Positions 20,546 through 29,813 of a stretch of 64,000 nucleotides of DNA are shown here, one piece after another. The position numbers were made by a program, and so were the translations under genes. Origin of the DNA: Phenylobacterium kunshanense (GTDB taxonomy: Bacteria; Pseudomonadota; Alphaproteobacteria; Caulobacterales; Caulobacteraceae); NCBI RefSeq assembly GCF_003254525.1, contig NZ_QFYS01000002.1, positions 186,001 to 250,000 of the forward strand, given 5' to 3'. Each line of letters opens with the position of its first letter. The first letter of the stretch is position 1. Under the pieces are notes generated by a model. That model was given only the letters and a program-made list of their open reading frames with translations, was not told where the DNA came from and ran no database searches.

Positions 20546-20658
20546 GGCATTCTCCTCTGAAGTCACAAGGGAAAAATGCCCAGGCGCGCGGCGTTATGGG
20601 GCCCGCGCTCCCCGGTGGTCGCCCACCTCAAGTCGCCAGTCACGCGGACGCCGCCGCA

Positions 20659-22341
20659 CTACGCCTGCGCCTTCGGCCCGTCAACGCCCTGCCGCGCGGG
20701 CGCGAGCTTCCACCGCACCCTGGCGCCGGAGTCCGCCCGCCGCTGCCCGCGCAGCACGAGCAGGAGGCCGGGACCCGGCGTCAGGGTCTCCAGGGAGAAG
20801 TCCAGCACGTCGTTCCGCAGGATCCAGCCCGCTCCCGGGCCAGGCAGGCGAAGGAGCACGCTGCGCTTGTCCTGCGAGACCATGGCCTGCACGCCGGGGT
20901 GCAGCGGAAACCGCAGGGCGTAGGGGACGAAATGCCGTCCATCGGGCCCTTGCGCCCGGGCCGTCGGGGTCAATCGATCCTCGCCGCGCAATTCCCCGGC
21001 CTCGGTATCGAGGTAGAGCCGTCGCTGATGCACCAGCCCGTGCCGGGGCATCCAGCCCTGGTGCGCCAGGTCCAGCCAGAGGGCGCCGGCCGCCTCGTGC
21101 CGCTGGGCCTCGACAAAGATATCGCTGTCGACCAGGCGCGGTCCAAGGCTCTTCGCCACATGGCCCGCCAGCACCTCGCCGACGCCCCGCTCGCCAACGT
21201 CCATCGTGGCGCCGTCGCGGATCAGCCGACCAGCGCCGGCGTCGATCAGCCGGCGCCCGCCGGCCAGCACCTGGACCGCGAGCGGGTGGGCGCTGGCGCT
21301 CCGGCTCCAGACCCCCGCCGGCGGCGCGGCCACATCGGCCACCATCTGCAGGCCGGGCGCGTCCAGCCGCTCGTAGCCGCCGAGCTGACTGGGGAGAGGG
21401 CGGTCGCCGGCCTCGTCCTGGGCTCGCGCCGCGGCCACGTAAGGCGCCGTCCGCGCGCCGCCGCCATGGAAGGTCGCCAGCGACCCGTCGGCGAGGGTGA
21501 AGAACCGCACCGCCCCGGCCAGCCGGTCGATCGCCCGCTGCACCCCCTCAGGCGCAGCCATCCCGCGCTGGACCATGGCCTCGTCCAGGGTCTGCAGGTC
21601 GAACAGCAGCTCCAGCGCCAGGTCCGGCCGCCGCGTGGCGTGACCGCCGTCCGCGCCAACGGTGGCGGCCAGTGCGCGCGGAAGCCGCGCCAGGGCCTTG
21701 TCCAGCAGCTTCCGACCCGGCGGCCCGCGCAGCGCCGCTCCGGCCACCGCCGCACAGACGCACCGCTCCACGGCGTCTTCGGCGCCGCCGGCCGCCAGCA
21801 GGTCCCGCGCCTGCCGCGCCAGGTCCGCGGCGATCCGGGCGGTCTCGGCGTCGGACGCACGCGCCGCCAGGGCCGGGCCCGCGCAGGCAAGGTTGAAGAC
21901 CCGCCGCGCCATCACCGCGGGCGACCAGGCAAAGGCGTTCCAGCGGCCGAACAGTCGCCGCCATTCCAGCGTCAGCCGCAGAGCTTCCGCCGCGCCGTCG
22001 GGTCCGGTGGCGATCAGGGACGGCAGCCATTCGAAACGATGCAGCGCCTCGGCGAAGGGGCGGCTGGGGCTGGGCCGGTCCCACGGGTCGCCGCGGATCC
22101 CCACGGCCAGGGTCTGCCCCGCCAGCACGAAGGCGCCGGCCATGATCGCCCGGCCCGCCTCGGGATCCACGGGACGGAAATCTCGCGCCTGTATGCCGAA
22201 GCCGTCCGGTCGCGGCCGGGCGGCGGCCCACCGCCAGGTCGGCGACGCCCGCCACTCTTCCTGCACGGCCTGCCCGGCGCCGGCGACGAGCGCCAGGGCC
22301 AGGTGGCGTCCCGGAAGGCGAGGCGCGCGGAGCCCGGCCAC
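20659..22341 (-). CDS. Heparinase II/III family protein
   Basis: A 560-residue protein. Its N-terminal half is a helical toroid-like region (GFGIQARDFRPVD, WDRPSPSRPFAEALHRFEWLP, FGRWNAFAWSP). The C-terminal half is beta-rich with GGYERLDAPGLQMVADVA and DSDIFVEAQRHEAAGALWLDLAHQ. This organisation is that of the heparinase II/III-like family, polysaccharide lyases or related proteins often found next to rpe and purH in Caulobacterales. No clear signal peptide is seen at the assigned start, and no sugar substrate can be named. The gene begins 10 bp after the rpe stop, suggesting an operon rpe-heparinase-purH. Confidence 0.75.
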   Translation of the reverse strand: MAGLRAPRLPGRHLALALVAGAGQAVQEEWRASPTWRWAAARPRPDGFGIQARDFRPVDPEAGRAIMAGAFVLAGQTLAVGIRGDPWDRPSPSRPFAEALHRFEWLPSLIATGPDGAAEALRLTLEWRRLFGRWNAFAWSPAVMARRVFNLACAGPALAARASDAETARIAADLARQARDLLAAGGAEDAVERCVCAAVAGAALRGPPGRKLLDKALARLPRALAATVGADGGHATRRPDLALELLFDLQTLDEAMVQRGMAAPEGVQRAIDRLAGAVRFFTLADGSLATFHGGGARTAPYVAAARAQDEAGDRPLPSQLGGYERLDAPGLQMVADVAAPPAGVWSRSASAHPLAVQVLAGGRRLIDAGAGRLIRDGATMDVGERGVGEVLAGHVAKSLGPRLVDSDIFVEAQRHEAAGALWLDLAHQGWMPRHGLVHQRRLYLDTEAGELRGEDRLTPTARAQGPDGRHFVPYALRFPLHPGVQAMVSQDKRSVLLRLPGPGAGWILRNDVLDFSLETLTPGPGLLLVLRGQRRADSGARVRWKLAPARQGVDGPKAQA

Positions 22342-22351
22342 GGCCCGCCGC

Positions 22352-23011
22352 TCAGCCCCTCAAGGCGGCGATGTTGGCGGCGTAGCGCTCGGGCCCGCCG
22401 CGGAACACCGCGGTTCCGGCCACCAGGGCGGTCGCGCCGGCCGCGATGCAGAGCGGCGCGGTCTCGGGCGTGACCCCGCCGTCGACTTCCAGCGGGATGT
22501 CGCGACCCTCCGCGTCGATCATTTTCCTCAGGGCTTCGATCTTCCTGAGCTGCGAATGCATGAAGGTCTGGCCGCCGAAGCCCGGGTTGATCGACATCAC
22601 GAGGATCAGGTCGACCTCGTCCATCATCCACTGGATGACCGACGGATCGGTGGAGGGGTTGAACACCACGCCCGCCTTCGCGCCGAGCTTGCGGATCTGC
22701 TTCAGGGTGCGGTTCAGGTGGGGACCCGCCTCCGGGTGCACGCTGACATAGTCAGCGCCCGCCGCCACGAACGCCTCGATGTACGGGTCGGCCGGGGCGA
22801 TCATCAGGTGGACGTCGAAGGGGATCTTCGCGTGCGGGCGCAGGGCCTTCACCACGTCCGGCCCGATGGTGATGTTCGGCACGAAGTGGCCGTCCATGAC
22901 GTCCACATGGACCCAGTCGGCGCCGGCCGCCTCGATGGCGCGCACCTCTTCTCCCAACTTCGCGAAGTCGGACGCGAGGATGGACGGGGCGATGATCACA
23001 GGCTTGGCCAT
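22352..23011 (-). CDS. rpe: Ribulose-phosphate 3-epimerase
   Basis: A 219-residue TIM-barrel enzyme interconverting ribulose 5-phosphate and xylulose 5-phosphate in the pentose phosphate pathway. Conserved motifs are SILASDF, HVDVMDGHFVPNIT with metal-binding His and Asp, DVHLMI, MSINPGFGGQTF and EVDGGVTPETA. The length is normal for the family. It lies 42 bp downstream of the RsmB-type methyltransferase gene, in the same direction. Confidence 0.95.
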   Translation of the reverse strand: MAKPVIIAPSILASDFAKLGEEVRAIEAAGADWVHVDVMDGHFVPNITIGPDVVKALRPHAKIPFDVHLMIAPADPYIEAFVAAGADYVSVHPEAGPHLNRTLKQIRKLGAKAGVVFNPSTDPSVIQWMMDEVDLILVMSINPGFGGQTFMHSQLRKIEALRKMIDAEGRDIPLEVDGGVTPETAPLCIAAGATALVAGTAVFRGGPERYAANIAALRG

Positions 23012-23053
23012 GCCTTCGCTTACCGTGATGCGGCCCCTACGGCCAGACGTCGC

Positions 23054-24340
23054 TCACCCGTCGCGGCGCATCCGGGCCACATAGAACCCGTCCGTGCCGC
23101 CGGGGCGGTGGTGGGGCAGGATTCGGAGCGTCCCGTCCGCGCGAAGGCTGGCCTCGGGCGCGCCGCCTTCGCCCGGGGTCATCGGCTCCAGCCGGAAAGC
23201 CTTGTTCCGCGCCAGGAACGCGGCGACCTGGCCCTCGCCTTCCTCGGGCTCCAGGGAGCAGACGCAGTAGACCAGGCGGCCGCCCGGTTTCGTCCGACGC
23301 GCGGCCGAATCCAGGAGGCGGCTCTGCACCGCCGCCAGCTTCGGCACGTCGGCGGGACTGGCCACCCACAGCACATCGGGGTGGCGGCGGAGTGTGCCGG
23401 TGGCGGAACAGGGCGCATCCAGCAACACCGCGTCGAACGTGCGACCGTCGGACCAGTCCGCCGCGTCGGCCACTACCACCTCCGCGCCCAGGCCCGTGCG
23501 CTTGAGGTTCTCCGATACCCGCTTGATGCGACCGGCGGAGCGGTCCACGGCGGTGACCTTGGCGCCCGCCGCGGCCATCTGCAGCGTCTTGCCGCCCGGC
23601 GCGGCGCAGAGGTCGAGCGCCGCCTGGCCCTTCTGGACCTCCAGCAGGCGCGCGGGCACGGCGGCCGAGGCGTCCTGCACCCACCACCGGCCGTCCGCGA
23701 ACCCGGGCCAGGTCGATACCTCGCCCTTCAGTCCCACGCGCAGGCCGCCGCCCGGCAGGGGCGCCGCCTCCAGGGGCACGGCCAGCTCGGCGGCGTCGGC
23801 GGGGTCCTGCAGAGTGATGTCCGTGGCCGGCTCCTCGCCGACCAGGGCCGCAATGGCGTCGGCGTCGGCCGCGCCATAGGCGGAGCGCCACCGGGCGGCG
23901 AGCCAGGTGGGCGCCATCAGGCTGGGGTCGGCCAGGTCCGGCGGCTCGCGCGTCAGCCCGCGCAGGACGGCGTTCACCAGGCCCTTGAAGGACTCCCCGC
24001 CCTTCTGCGCGGCGCAGAGGTCGACGGTGGCGCCGACGGCGGCGTGGGCCGGGGTCTTCAGCACCAGCAGCTGGGCCGCGCCCAGACGCAGCACGTTCAC
24101 GATCCGCTCGGGCGGCGGCTTCTTCAGCCGGGACTGCAGCGCGGTGTCGATCGGCCCCAGCCACCGCAGGGTCGCCATGACCAGCGCGCGGGCAAAGGCG
24201 CGGTCGCGGGGCTCAAGGGCCGCCATGGCGGGGTGGCTCAGGCCCTCGTCCAATCCCGCCCGGCGCGACAGGGCCGTGGTCAGGAGGTCGAGGGCGGCGG
24301 CGCGGGCCGGCAGGCCGCGGATGTCGTCGGTTTCGCTCAC
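23054..24340 (-). CDS. rsmB: RsmB/NOP-family RNA m5C methyltransferase
   Basis: A 428-residue class I SAM-dependent RNA methyltransferase. The N-terminal third is a NusB-like RNA-binding domain (ALDLLTTALSRRAGLDEGL, FKGLVNAVLRGL). The catalytic domain has the SAM loop LDLCAAPGGKTLQMAAAGAKVTAVD in which I see DLCAAPGGKT, then DAPCSATG and CVCSLEPEEGE carrying the two active-site cysteines of m5C enzymes. I start at GTG 24340 (SETDDIRGLPARAAAL); the frame allows TTG 24376. Assignment to position C967 of 16S rRNA is by family only. Confidence 0.8.
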   Translation of the reverse strand: MSETDDIRGLPARAAALDLLTTALSRRAGLDEGLSHPAMAALEPRDRAFARALVMATLRWLGPIDTALQSRLKKPPPERIVNVLRLGAAQLLVLKTPAHAAVGATVDLCAAQKGGESFKGLVNAVLRGLTREPPDLADPSLMAPTWLAARWRSAYGAADADAIAALVGEEPATDITLQDPADAAELAVPLEAAPLPGGGLRVGLKGEVSTWPGFADGRWWVQDASAAVPARLLEVQKGQAALDLCAAPGGKTLQMAAAGAKVTAVDRSAGRIKRVSENLKRTGLGAEVVVADAADWSDGRTFDAVLLDAPCSATGTLRRHPDVLWVASPADVPKLAAVQSRLLDSAARRTKPGGRLVYCVCSLEPEEGEGQVAAFLARNKAFRLEPMTPGEGGAPEASLRADGTLRILPHHRPGGTDGFYVARMRRDG

Positions 24341-24393
24341 GCCGCGGGGCGTGCCCGCTTGGAGGCCGGCGCGCAAGGGCCTACATCGTCGCC

Positions 24394-24582
24394 ATGGACG
24401 AGAACCCGCCGAACGCCGCCCCCGGCAAGGACCTCAGCCCCGCCGCCCGCCGCGCCCTGGAGGAGGCCGAGGCCCGCCGCCGCGACGCCGAGTCCCTGCC
24501 CCCGGAGAACGGCGGACCCAAGGGTCCCGAGCCCACCCGCTTCGGCGATTGGGAGCGCAAGGGCATCGCCGTCGACTTCTAG
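24394..24582 (+). CDS. DUF1674 family protein (SDHAF4-like)
   Basis: A 62-residue protein whose C-terminus PEPTRFGDWERKGIAVDF is the invariant DUF1674 signature. The eukaryotic member SDHAF4/Sdh8 helps assemble flavinylated succinate dehydrogenase; a similar role in bacteria is plausible but inferred. The N-terminal half is a charged helix (ARRALEEAEARRRDAES). It is divergent from the RsmB-type gene and convergent with smr, 3 bp from its stop. Confidence 0.85.
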   Translation: MDENPPNAAPGKDLSPAARRALEEAEARRRDAESLPPENGGPKGPEPTRFGDWERKGIAVDF

Positions 24583-24585
24583 CTG

Positions 24586-25089
24586 CTAGCTGCGCGGCTT
24601 CCGCTTGAGCGCGACATAGAGCGCGCCTGCGCCGCCGTGGTGTTTGTGTGCTTCCGAGATGCCCGCCACGATGGTCGACAGGTGCGGCGCGCCCAGCCAC
24701 TCCGGCACGCGCCTGCGCAGGATTCCATCCCCCTGCACGCCCTTGCCTGTGATCACCAGCACGGCGCGATAGCCCTCGTCCCACGACCTCCGCAGGAACG
24801 ACTCCAGGGCGGCCAACGCGCGCTCCTGGGTAAGGCCGTGCAGGTCGATGCGGGCGCCGATCTCCTCGCGCTCGCGACTGATCCGCCGGCGCCGGTTTGG
24901 CTCGATGGGGTCCACCCCATCGCGGAGGGCCTGCGCCACCTCGGCGGCGCGCTTCGGCTCGATCCGGGCCGGCGCGTCCAGGGTCTGGGGCCGGGCCGCC
25001 TTCGGGGTGTTGCGCCCGGGCAGCGGATGGACGGTGCCGGCCACCAGGCCCCAGATCCTCAGCTCCTCGGGTTTGAGCGGCCGTTTCAC
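24586..25089 (-). CDS. Smr domain endonuclease-like protein
   Basis: A 167-residue protein. The C-terminal Smr (MutS-related) domain shows IDLHGLTQERALAALESFL and VITGKGVQGDGILRRRVPEWL, with the DLHG and GKG motifs of Smr nucleases. The basic N-terminal region (about 1-80) is of low complexity. Smr proteins act on DNA or RNA, some in ribosome rescue; the target here is not known. GTG at 25089 overlaps the mltA stop (GTGA), pointing to translational coupling, although the track of open frame continues further 5'. Confidence 0.85.
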   Translation of the reverse strand: MKRPLKPEELRIWGLVAGTVHPLPGRNTPKAARPQTLDAPARIEPKRAAEVAQALRDGVDPIEPNRRRRISREREEIGARIDLHGLTQERALAALESFLRRSWDEGYRAVLVITGKGVQGDGILRRRVPEWLGAPHLSTIVAGISEAHKHHGGAGALYVALKRKPRS

Positions 25090-26216
25090 GGTTTTGGAAC
25101 CAGGCGCCAGAGTCGCAGCGTGTGGCGGACCCGGCCAGCTTCCACGCCTGCGGCCTCGCCTTCGCCCAGGTACAGGTCGGCCCGCACCTCGCCGCGGATC
25201 GCCCCGCCGGTGTCCAGCGTCGCGACAAGCCGACGATAGCTCGGGAACGCGCCCGCCAGCAGCGGCGCCTGGCCATCGATCCACGCCAGCTCTCCATAGG
25301 CGTGGAACGCCGGATCAACGGCGATCGCGCGGCCCGCAGGCAGCGGAACATTGGCGGCCCCCACCGGCGGACGGCTGTCGTCCGGGGCCAGGCGGAAAAA
25401 GGCGTAGCGCGGGTTCAGCCGCATGATCTCGTCCGCCGCGGGGCCGCGGTTCGCCGCCAGCCATTGGCGGATCGCATCCCCCGAGGTGTTGTTCCCGGGC
25501 AGCAGGCCGCGATCGCGCATCGGGTTCGCGATACCCACGAACGGTCGGCCGTTGTGGGCGGCATAGAGCGCCTTCATCCGCCGGCCATCCTCGAACACCA
25601 GCAGGCCGGAACCCTGGACCTGCAGGAAGAACAGCTCCTCCGGCCGCATCCAGGCGAGCGGCGCCTCGGCGGCCTGGGCCTCGATCGCGGCGCGTTCTGG
25701 GTAGGGCTCGGCGGCGCCGTTGGCGAGAACCCTCAGGACGGCGCCGTTCTCGACGCGCAGATCGGCCGGCCTGGGGCGCACGGGCGCGCTGAACTCGGCG
25801 TCTGGGCTGCGACGGGCGGGGTAGATCGGCGCGAAGTAGGCGGTCAGCACGCCTTCCCCCGGGGCGGCTTCGGCCTCGAAGAACGCTTCGAGGAACGCCC
25901 GGCCGACTCCTGAGCCGGTTTCCCGCACGGCCCGCGCCCTCGCGCACAGTTCGGCGGTGGCGGGCGCCTTCGCCACGTGGCAGGTCGCCTTCCAGGCGGC
26001 GAAAGCGGCGTCGAGATCGTCAGAGGCCCAGCCCGGCAGCTCGGCCACGGGCATCCGCCGAGGGGGTTCGGGCGGGGCAGGACGCGGAGGCGGGGCCTCC
26101 GGCTGGGGAAAACCGGGCGGCGGCGGTCCGTGTTCGGAGGGCGTGGCGCAAGCAGCCACGCTCAGGACGGCCAGGGTCAGGCCCGCCCACCGGGCCGCGA
26201 CACTCGCCCCCCGCAA
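25086..26216 (-). CDS. mltA: Membrane-bound lytic murein transglycosylase A
   Basis: A 376-residue outer-membrane lipoprotein that cleaves peptidoglycan glycan strands to 1,6-anhydro products. The signal peptide ends in a lipobox (VAAC, Cys 23) followed by a Pro-rich linker. The MltA domain includes GEGVLTAYFAPIYPARRS and EELFFLQVQGSG; the C-terminal 3D domain includes DTGGAIRGEVRADLYLGEG with the catalytic-type aspartates. The gene is 6 bp downstream of the Tim44-like gene and overlaps smr by 4 bp. Confidence 0.9.
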   Translation of the reverse strand: MRGASVAARWAGLTLAVLSVAACATPSEHGPPPPGFPQPEAPPPRPAPPEPPRRMPVAELPGWASDDLDAAFAAWKATCHVAKAPATAELCARARAVRETGSGVGRAFLEAFFEAEAAPGEGVLTAYFAPIYPARRSPDAEFSAPVRPRPADLRVENGAVLRVLANGAAEPYPERAAIEAQAAEAPLAWMRPEELFFLQVQGSGLLVFEDGRRMKALYAAHNGRPFVGIANPMRDRGLLPGNNTSGDAIRQWLAANRGPAADEIMRLNPRYAFFRLAPDDSRPPVGAANVPLPAGRAIAVDPAFHAYGELAWIDGQAPLLAGAFPSYRRLVATLDTGGAIRGEVRADLYLGEGEAAGVEAGRVRHTLRLWRLVPKP

Positions 26217-26222
26217 CGGTCG

Positions 26223-26852
26223 CTACGCCTCGGCGGCGTCGACGTGGACCAGAGTCCAGTTGGGATCGCGGCTCTTCAGCCGGCGCTCGAAAGTCCACAG
26301 CTCGGCGGTGCGGCGGTCATCCACGGCTTCGCCTTCCGGACCCCGGCTGCGGCTGCGGAACTCGGCCAGGAACCGCACGGTCAGGCGGGCGAGATCGCCC
26401 GAAACCACCTCGGCCTTTTCCACGTCGGCGCGCGGCGCGTGCAGGAACTCCACCGTCTCGGTCCGGCCCTCGGCCGCCCGCTGGTCGATCGCAGCCTCGA
26501 AGCTTTCCAGCACCTGGGGCGCCAGCAGATTGCCGAGCGTCTTCTTGTCGCCATCGGCGAAGGCCTTGACGACCATCTCGTAGGCGGATTTCGCGCCGCC
26601 CAGGAAACGGTTCATGTCGAAGCTGGGATCCTGGGCCTTCACGGCGGCCAGGCCGGTCAGCTCCACCCCGTCGTCCGCGGGCTCGGCCATCCGGTCGAGC
26701 GGGCGCGCGGCCGGGCCCGCGACCTCGGCGGCCGGGCGATCCTCCGGCTGGCGGCCCACCCGCCGGCCCAGCACGGTGTAGAGCTGGTACAGCACGATGG
26801 CGGCGAGGCCGGCGAAGATGATCAGTTCGAGCAATTGCGGGCTTTCGGACAA
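26223..26852 (-). CDS. Tim44-like domain protein (TimA type)
   Basis: A 209-residue protein with one N-terminal membrane helix (about residues 7-25, LLELIIFAGLAAIVLYQLY), a Pro/Glu-rich linker, and a Tim44-like domain from about 80 (AYEMVVKAFADGDKKTLGNLL, FEAAIDQRAAEGRTETVEFL, WTFERRLKSRDPNWTLVHVD). The bacterial protein TimA is an inner-membrane protein related to the mitochondrial import factor Tim44; its task in bacteria is not settled. Divergent to secB, with which it is neighbour in many alphaproteobacteria. Confidence 0.85.
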   Translation of the reverse strand: MSESPQLLELIIFAGLAAIVLYQLYTVLGRRVGRQPEDRPAAEVAGPAARPLDRMAEPADDGVELTGLAAVKAQDPSFDMNRFLGGAKSAYEMVVKAFADGDKKTLGNLLAPQVLESFEAAIDQRAAEGRTETVEFLHAPRADVEKAEVVSGDLARLTVRFLAEFRSRSRGPEGEAVDDRRTAELWTFERRLKSRDPNWTLVHVDAAEA

Positions 26853-27009
26853 GGCTGGCTATCTAGAACAGATTACGACTGACAGTCCTATATAATCCCG
26901 GGGAACGCCCGCGTCAGGGGCGACGTTGCATCACAGTGGGGCCCATGTTAGCCGCAGCCCCCGGACAGGTGCGATCGCCGCGCCCCAGATTGAGAACCTT
27001 CACCCGATC
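26853..27009. promoter_or_regulatory. Divergent promoter region, Tim44-like gene / secB
   Basis: The 157-bp region contains a perfect TATAAT at 26891-26896 on the plus strand, placed to serve secB. No convincing TTGACA-type -35 box is found at 17 bp. No operator palindrome is evident. Confidence 0.4.
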
Positions 27010-27489
27010 ATGACCGACACCGACGTTGGCGCGGGCGCGCCGCAGGCGCAGGAACCCGGCATCCGAATCCTGGCCCAGTTCATCCGCGATCTTTCGATGG
27101 AGAACCCGCGAGCGCCCGACGCCCTGCGTCCCAGCCAGGACCAGCCGCAGATCGATCTCGGCGTCGAGATGAACGCCCGCGGCCGCGAGGACGGCCTGTT
27201 CGAGGTGGACCTGAAGCTCTCGGCCCGCGCCCAGCGCACCGACGGACCGCTGTTCCACGTCGAGCTTCTGTACGGCGGCGTCTTCGCCATCAGCGGCGTG
27301 CCGGCCGAGGAGATGGAGCCGGTGCTGCTCATCGAGTGCCCGCGCTACCTCTTCCCGTTCGCCCGCCGGATCATCGCCGAGGTGACCTCGGAAGGCGGCT
27401 TCCCGCCGTTCCTGCTCGACCCGATCGACTTCGCCGGCGTCTACGCGGCGCGCAAGGCCCAGTCCGACCCCCAGGTCGGCCACGCCTGA
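27010..27489 (+). CDS. secB: Protein-export chaperone SecB
   Basis: A 159-residue cytosolic chaperone that keeps preproteins unfolded and delivers them to SecA. Family features are [14 protein letters not shown], the beta-strand [12 protein letters not shown], the [33 protein letters not shown] segment (seen here as [12 protein letters not shown] and [13 protein letters not shown]) and a short acidic/polar tail. The ATG at 27010 gives the normal length. It converges on dnaQ; a GC hairpin GGCCGG/CCGGCC (27502-27521) lies between them. Confidence 0.95.
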   Translation: MTDTDVGAGAPQAQEPGIRILAQFIRDLSMENPRAPDALRPSQDQPQIDLGVEMNARGREDGLFEVDLKLSARAQRTDGPLFHVELLYGGVFAISGVPAEEMEPVLLIECPRYLFPFARRIIAEVTSEGGFPPFLLDPIDFAGVYAARKAQSDPQVGHA

Positions 27490-27532
27490 CAGGGGTAGGG
27501 CGGCCGGTCTCTGCGCCGGCCCGCTCCAGGGT

Positions 27533-28237
27533 TCAGAGCCCGAATTTCGCCCAGAGATCCTCGCCCTTCACCTTCTCGCGGATGAAGGCGGCGTGGATCG
27601 CACGCTCCTCCTCGGTGGAGCGGGGGGCCAGGGGCCTGGGTCTCTGGCCGTATTCGACCCGGGCGGCGACCGCGACCGCCTCGACCATCGCCGCCGACGA
27701 CAGTTCCAGGCGCCGTTCCCGGCCACCCTTCAGCTCCAGATAGACCGCGGCCAGCAGCTTGGCGTCGATCAGCGCCCCGTGCTTTTCGCGCTCGCTGAGC
27801 GAGATCTTGAAGCGCTTACAGAGCGCGTCGAGCGAGTTGTGCATGCCCGGAAAGCGCTGCTTGGCCAGGGCCAGGGTGTCGATCCAGCGGTGCTCGGGGA
27901 TCTCCTCCCGCTGGATGTTGGCCAGTTCCCAGTTCACGAAGCCGCGGTCGAAGGCGGCGTTGTGGGCGATGATCGGCGCGTCGCCGACGAATTCCAGGAA
28001 CGCCTCGACCACCTCCGGATGCTCGAAGCGCGGCTTGCCCTTCAGGAACGCCGCCGACAGGCCATGCACCTTCTCGGCCTCGGCCGGCATGTCGCGGCAG
28101 GGGTCTATGTAGACGTGGAAGCTGCGGCCGGTCGGGACGAAACTCTCGATCTCGAGCGCCGCCAGTTCCACCAGCCGGTCCCCGGTCTTCGGGTCGAAGC
28201 CGGTGGTTTCGGTATCGAGAACGATCTCACGCGCCAT
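27533..28237 (-). CDS. dnaQ: DNA polymerase III epsilon subunit (3'-5' proofreading exonuclease)
   Basis: A 234-residue DnaQ. The DEDDh exonuclease residues appear in VLDTETTGFD (Exo I), HNAAFDRGFVNWEL (Exo II) and HGALIDAKLLA (Exo III). The C-terminus (EERAIHAAFIREKVKGEDLWAKF) is the region expected to contact the polymerase alpha subunit. I start at ATG 28237; a TTG two codons upstream is also possible. It lies between secB and coaE as at other Caulobacter-type origins. Confidence 0.95.
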   Translation of the reverse strand: MAREIVLDTETTGFDPKTGDRLVELAALEIESFVPTGRSFHVYIDPCRDMPAEAEKVHGLSAAFLKGKPRFEHPEVVEAFLEFVGDAPIIAHNAAFDRGFVNWELANIQREEIPEHRWIDTLALAKQRFPGMHNSLDALCKRFKISLSEREKHGALIDAKLLAAVYLELKGGRERRLELSSAAMVEAVAVAARVEYGQRPRPLAPRSTEEERAIHAAFIREKVKGEDLWAKFGL

Positions 28238-28300
28238 GCCCAATCCATGCCCCGCTTCGCGGCGATCCTCAACCGCCGAAGCGCCGCAGGCTGAATCCCG

Positions 28301-28376
28301 AAACCACGGAATACATTGAAAACACAGGAGGTTATTCGGCTCGCCCTTCTGTGCCGGCCCGCGTTTCCTGTGGTTT
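28301..28376. repeat. Interspersed inverted-repeat element, copy B
   Basis: AAACCACGGA (28301-28310) is repeated in near-inverted form as TCCTGTGGTTT (28366-28376), with internal GAAAACACAGGAGG. The left part reads CGAAACCACGGAA..., closely like copy A at 10374. The right arm contains the TAA stop of coaE, so the insertion forms the end of that gene. Confidence 0.6.
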
Positions 28377-28971
28377 ATTCCTGGTTCGTCCGCAGGTCGG
28401 CGATGATGGCGGCCACCTGTTTCCGAGCGGCGTCCAGGCCGCGACCGGTATCGACCACATAGTGTGCGCGGGCACGCTTCTCTGCGTCGGCCATCTGCTG
28501 CTCGAGTATGGCGTCCAGCCGGTCGGGGGTCATGCCCGGTCGCGCCAACACCCGCTCACGCTGCATCTCGGGGGGGGCCGAGACGACCACTACGGCGTGG
28601 ACGTTGGCGTGGCCGCCGGTCTCGAACAGCAGCGGCACGTCCAGCACCACCATGTCGGCCCCGGCCTGCCGGGCGCCCTCGAAGAAGCCGATCCGGTCCT
28701 GCCCCACCAGCGGATGGACGATGGCGTTCAGCCGCTTCAGCTCCTCCGGCTTGCCCAGCACACGCTGGCGGAGCTCTTCGCGGTCGATCCGCCCGTCCTT
28801 GACCACGCCGGGAAACGCCTCGCCGACCGGTCCCACCGCCGCCCCACCTTCGTCGTAGAGGTCGTGGACCGCCGCGTCGGCGTCGTAGACCGGGATGCCC
28901 GCCTCGCGGAACATCGACGCTGTCGTCGACTTGCCCATGCCGATGGAGCCGGTGAGGCCGATGACCTTCAT
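28375..28971 (-). CDS. coaE: Dephospho-CoA kinase
   Basis: A 198-residue kinase for the final step of coenzyme A synthesis. The P-loop is GSIGMGKST at residues 8-16; other motifs are [15 protein letters not shown] and [10 protein letters not shown]. The C-terminus ([12 protein letters not shown]) ends at a TAA that lies in repeat copy B. It overlaps aroE by 4 bp and so belongs to the ppsR-maf-aroE-coaE chain. Confidence 0.95.
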   Translation of the reverse strand: MKVIGLTGSIGMGKSTTASMFREAGIPVYDADAAVHDLYDEGGAAVGPVGEAFPGVVKDGRIDREELRQRVLGKPEELKRLNAIVHPLVGQDRIGFFEGARQAGADMVVLDVPLLFETGGHANVHAVVVVSAPPEMQRERVLARPGMTPDRLDAILEQQMADAEKRARAHYVVDTGRGLDAARKQVAAIIADLRTNQE

Positions 28972-29813
28972 GCGTTCAGCGCCTCCAGCGCCAGGGCTCT
29001 GGCGTCCACGCCGGTCGGCGGCGCCTGCCCGAAGAAGTGTTGGAACGAGGGAATGGCCTGCTGGATCAGCATTTCCAATCCGTCCACCGTGGGCCGGCCG
29101 AGGCTGCGGGCCTGGGCGAGGAAGGGGGTCTCCAGCGGCTTGTAGACCATGTCCATCACCACCGTACTCTCGTGGGTGAGATCGAGCGGGACCTGGAGTT
29201 CGCCGGCGCCGGCCAGCCCCGCCGACGTGGCGTTGATCACCGCGGTCGTCTGCTGCATGGCGCTGGCCCCATGGCTCAGCGGCAGCGGCGCCACCTTGGG
29301 ACCAAGATCCCGGGCGATCGCGTCGGCCTTGGCGAGGGTCCGGTTCAGCAGCCAGACCTTGGGCGCGCCGGCCTCCAACAAGGCCGCCACCGCGCCCCGC
29401 GCCGCGCCGCCCGCGCCGATCACCGTGACCGGCCCGTTGCGGACGTCCCAGCCTGGCGCCTGGACGGCGAAAGCCCCGAGCAGACCCTGGCCGTCCGTGT
29501 TGTCGGCCAGCACCTTGCCGTTCTGATCGAAGACCAGGACGTTCGCCGCGCCGGCGCGGCGGGCCAACGTCGTGGCCTCGTCACAGGCGGCCAGCGCCGC
29601 CTCCTTGAACGGGATCGTCACATTGAGGCCACGGATCGCGCCGCCGCGGAATCCGCTCACCAGCCGATCGAAGCCGAAGGCGTCGGGCGTGAAGGGCACA
29701 TAGACCCCGTCGATTCCGGCGGCGGCCAGCCAGGCGTTGTGGATCAGCGGCGACAGAGAGTGGGTCACGGGCCGCCCCACGACGCCGGCGACGACGGTCT
29801 TTCCGCTGATCAT
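28968..29813 (-). CDS. aroE: Shikimate dehydrogenase (NADP+)
   Basis: A 281-residue enzyme that reduces 3-dehydroshikimate in aromatic amino-acid synthesis. The substrate-binding region shows [13 protein letters not shown] and [12 protein letters not shown] with the catalytic Lys; [12 protein letters not shown] is conserved; the NADP site is [17 protein letters not shown] followed by NRT. The C-terminal [19 protein letters not shown] helix is typical. It overlaps maf by 4 bp upstream and coaE by 4 bp downstream. Confidence 0.95.
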   Translation of the reverse strand: MISGKTVVAGVVGRPVTHSLSPLIHNAWLAAAGIDGVYVPFTPDAFGFDRLVSGFRGGAIRGLNVTIPFKEAALAACDEATTLARRAGAANVLVFDQNGKVLADNTDGQGLLGAFAVQAPGWDVRNGPVTVIGAGGAARGAVAALLEAGAPKVWLLNRTLAKADAIARDLGPKVAPLPLSHGASAMQQTTAVINATSAGLAGAGELQVPLDLTHESTVVMDMVYKPLETPFLAQARSLGRPTVDGLEMLIQQAIPSFQHFFGQAPPTGVDARALALEALNA

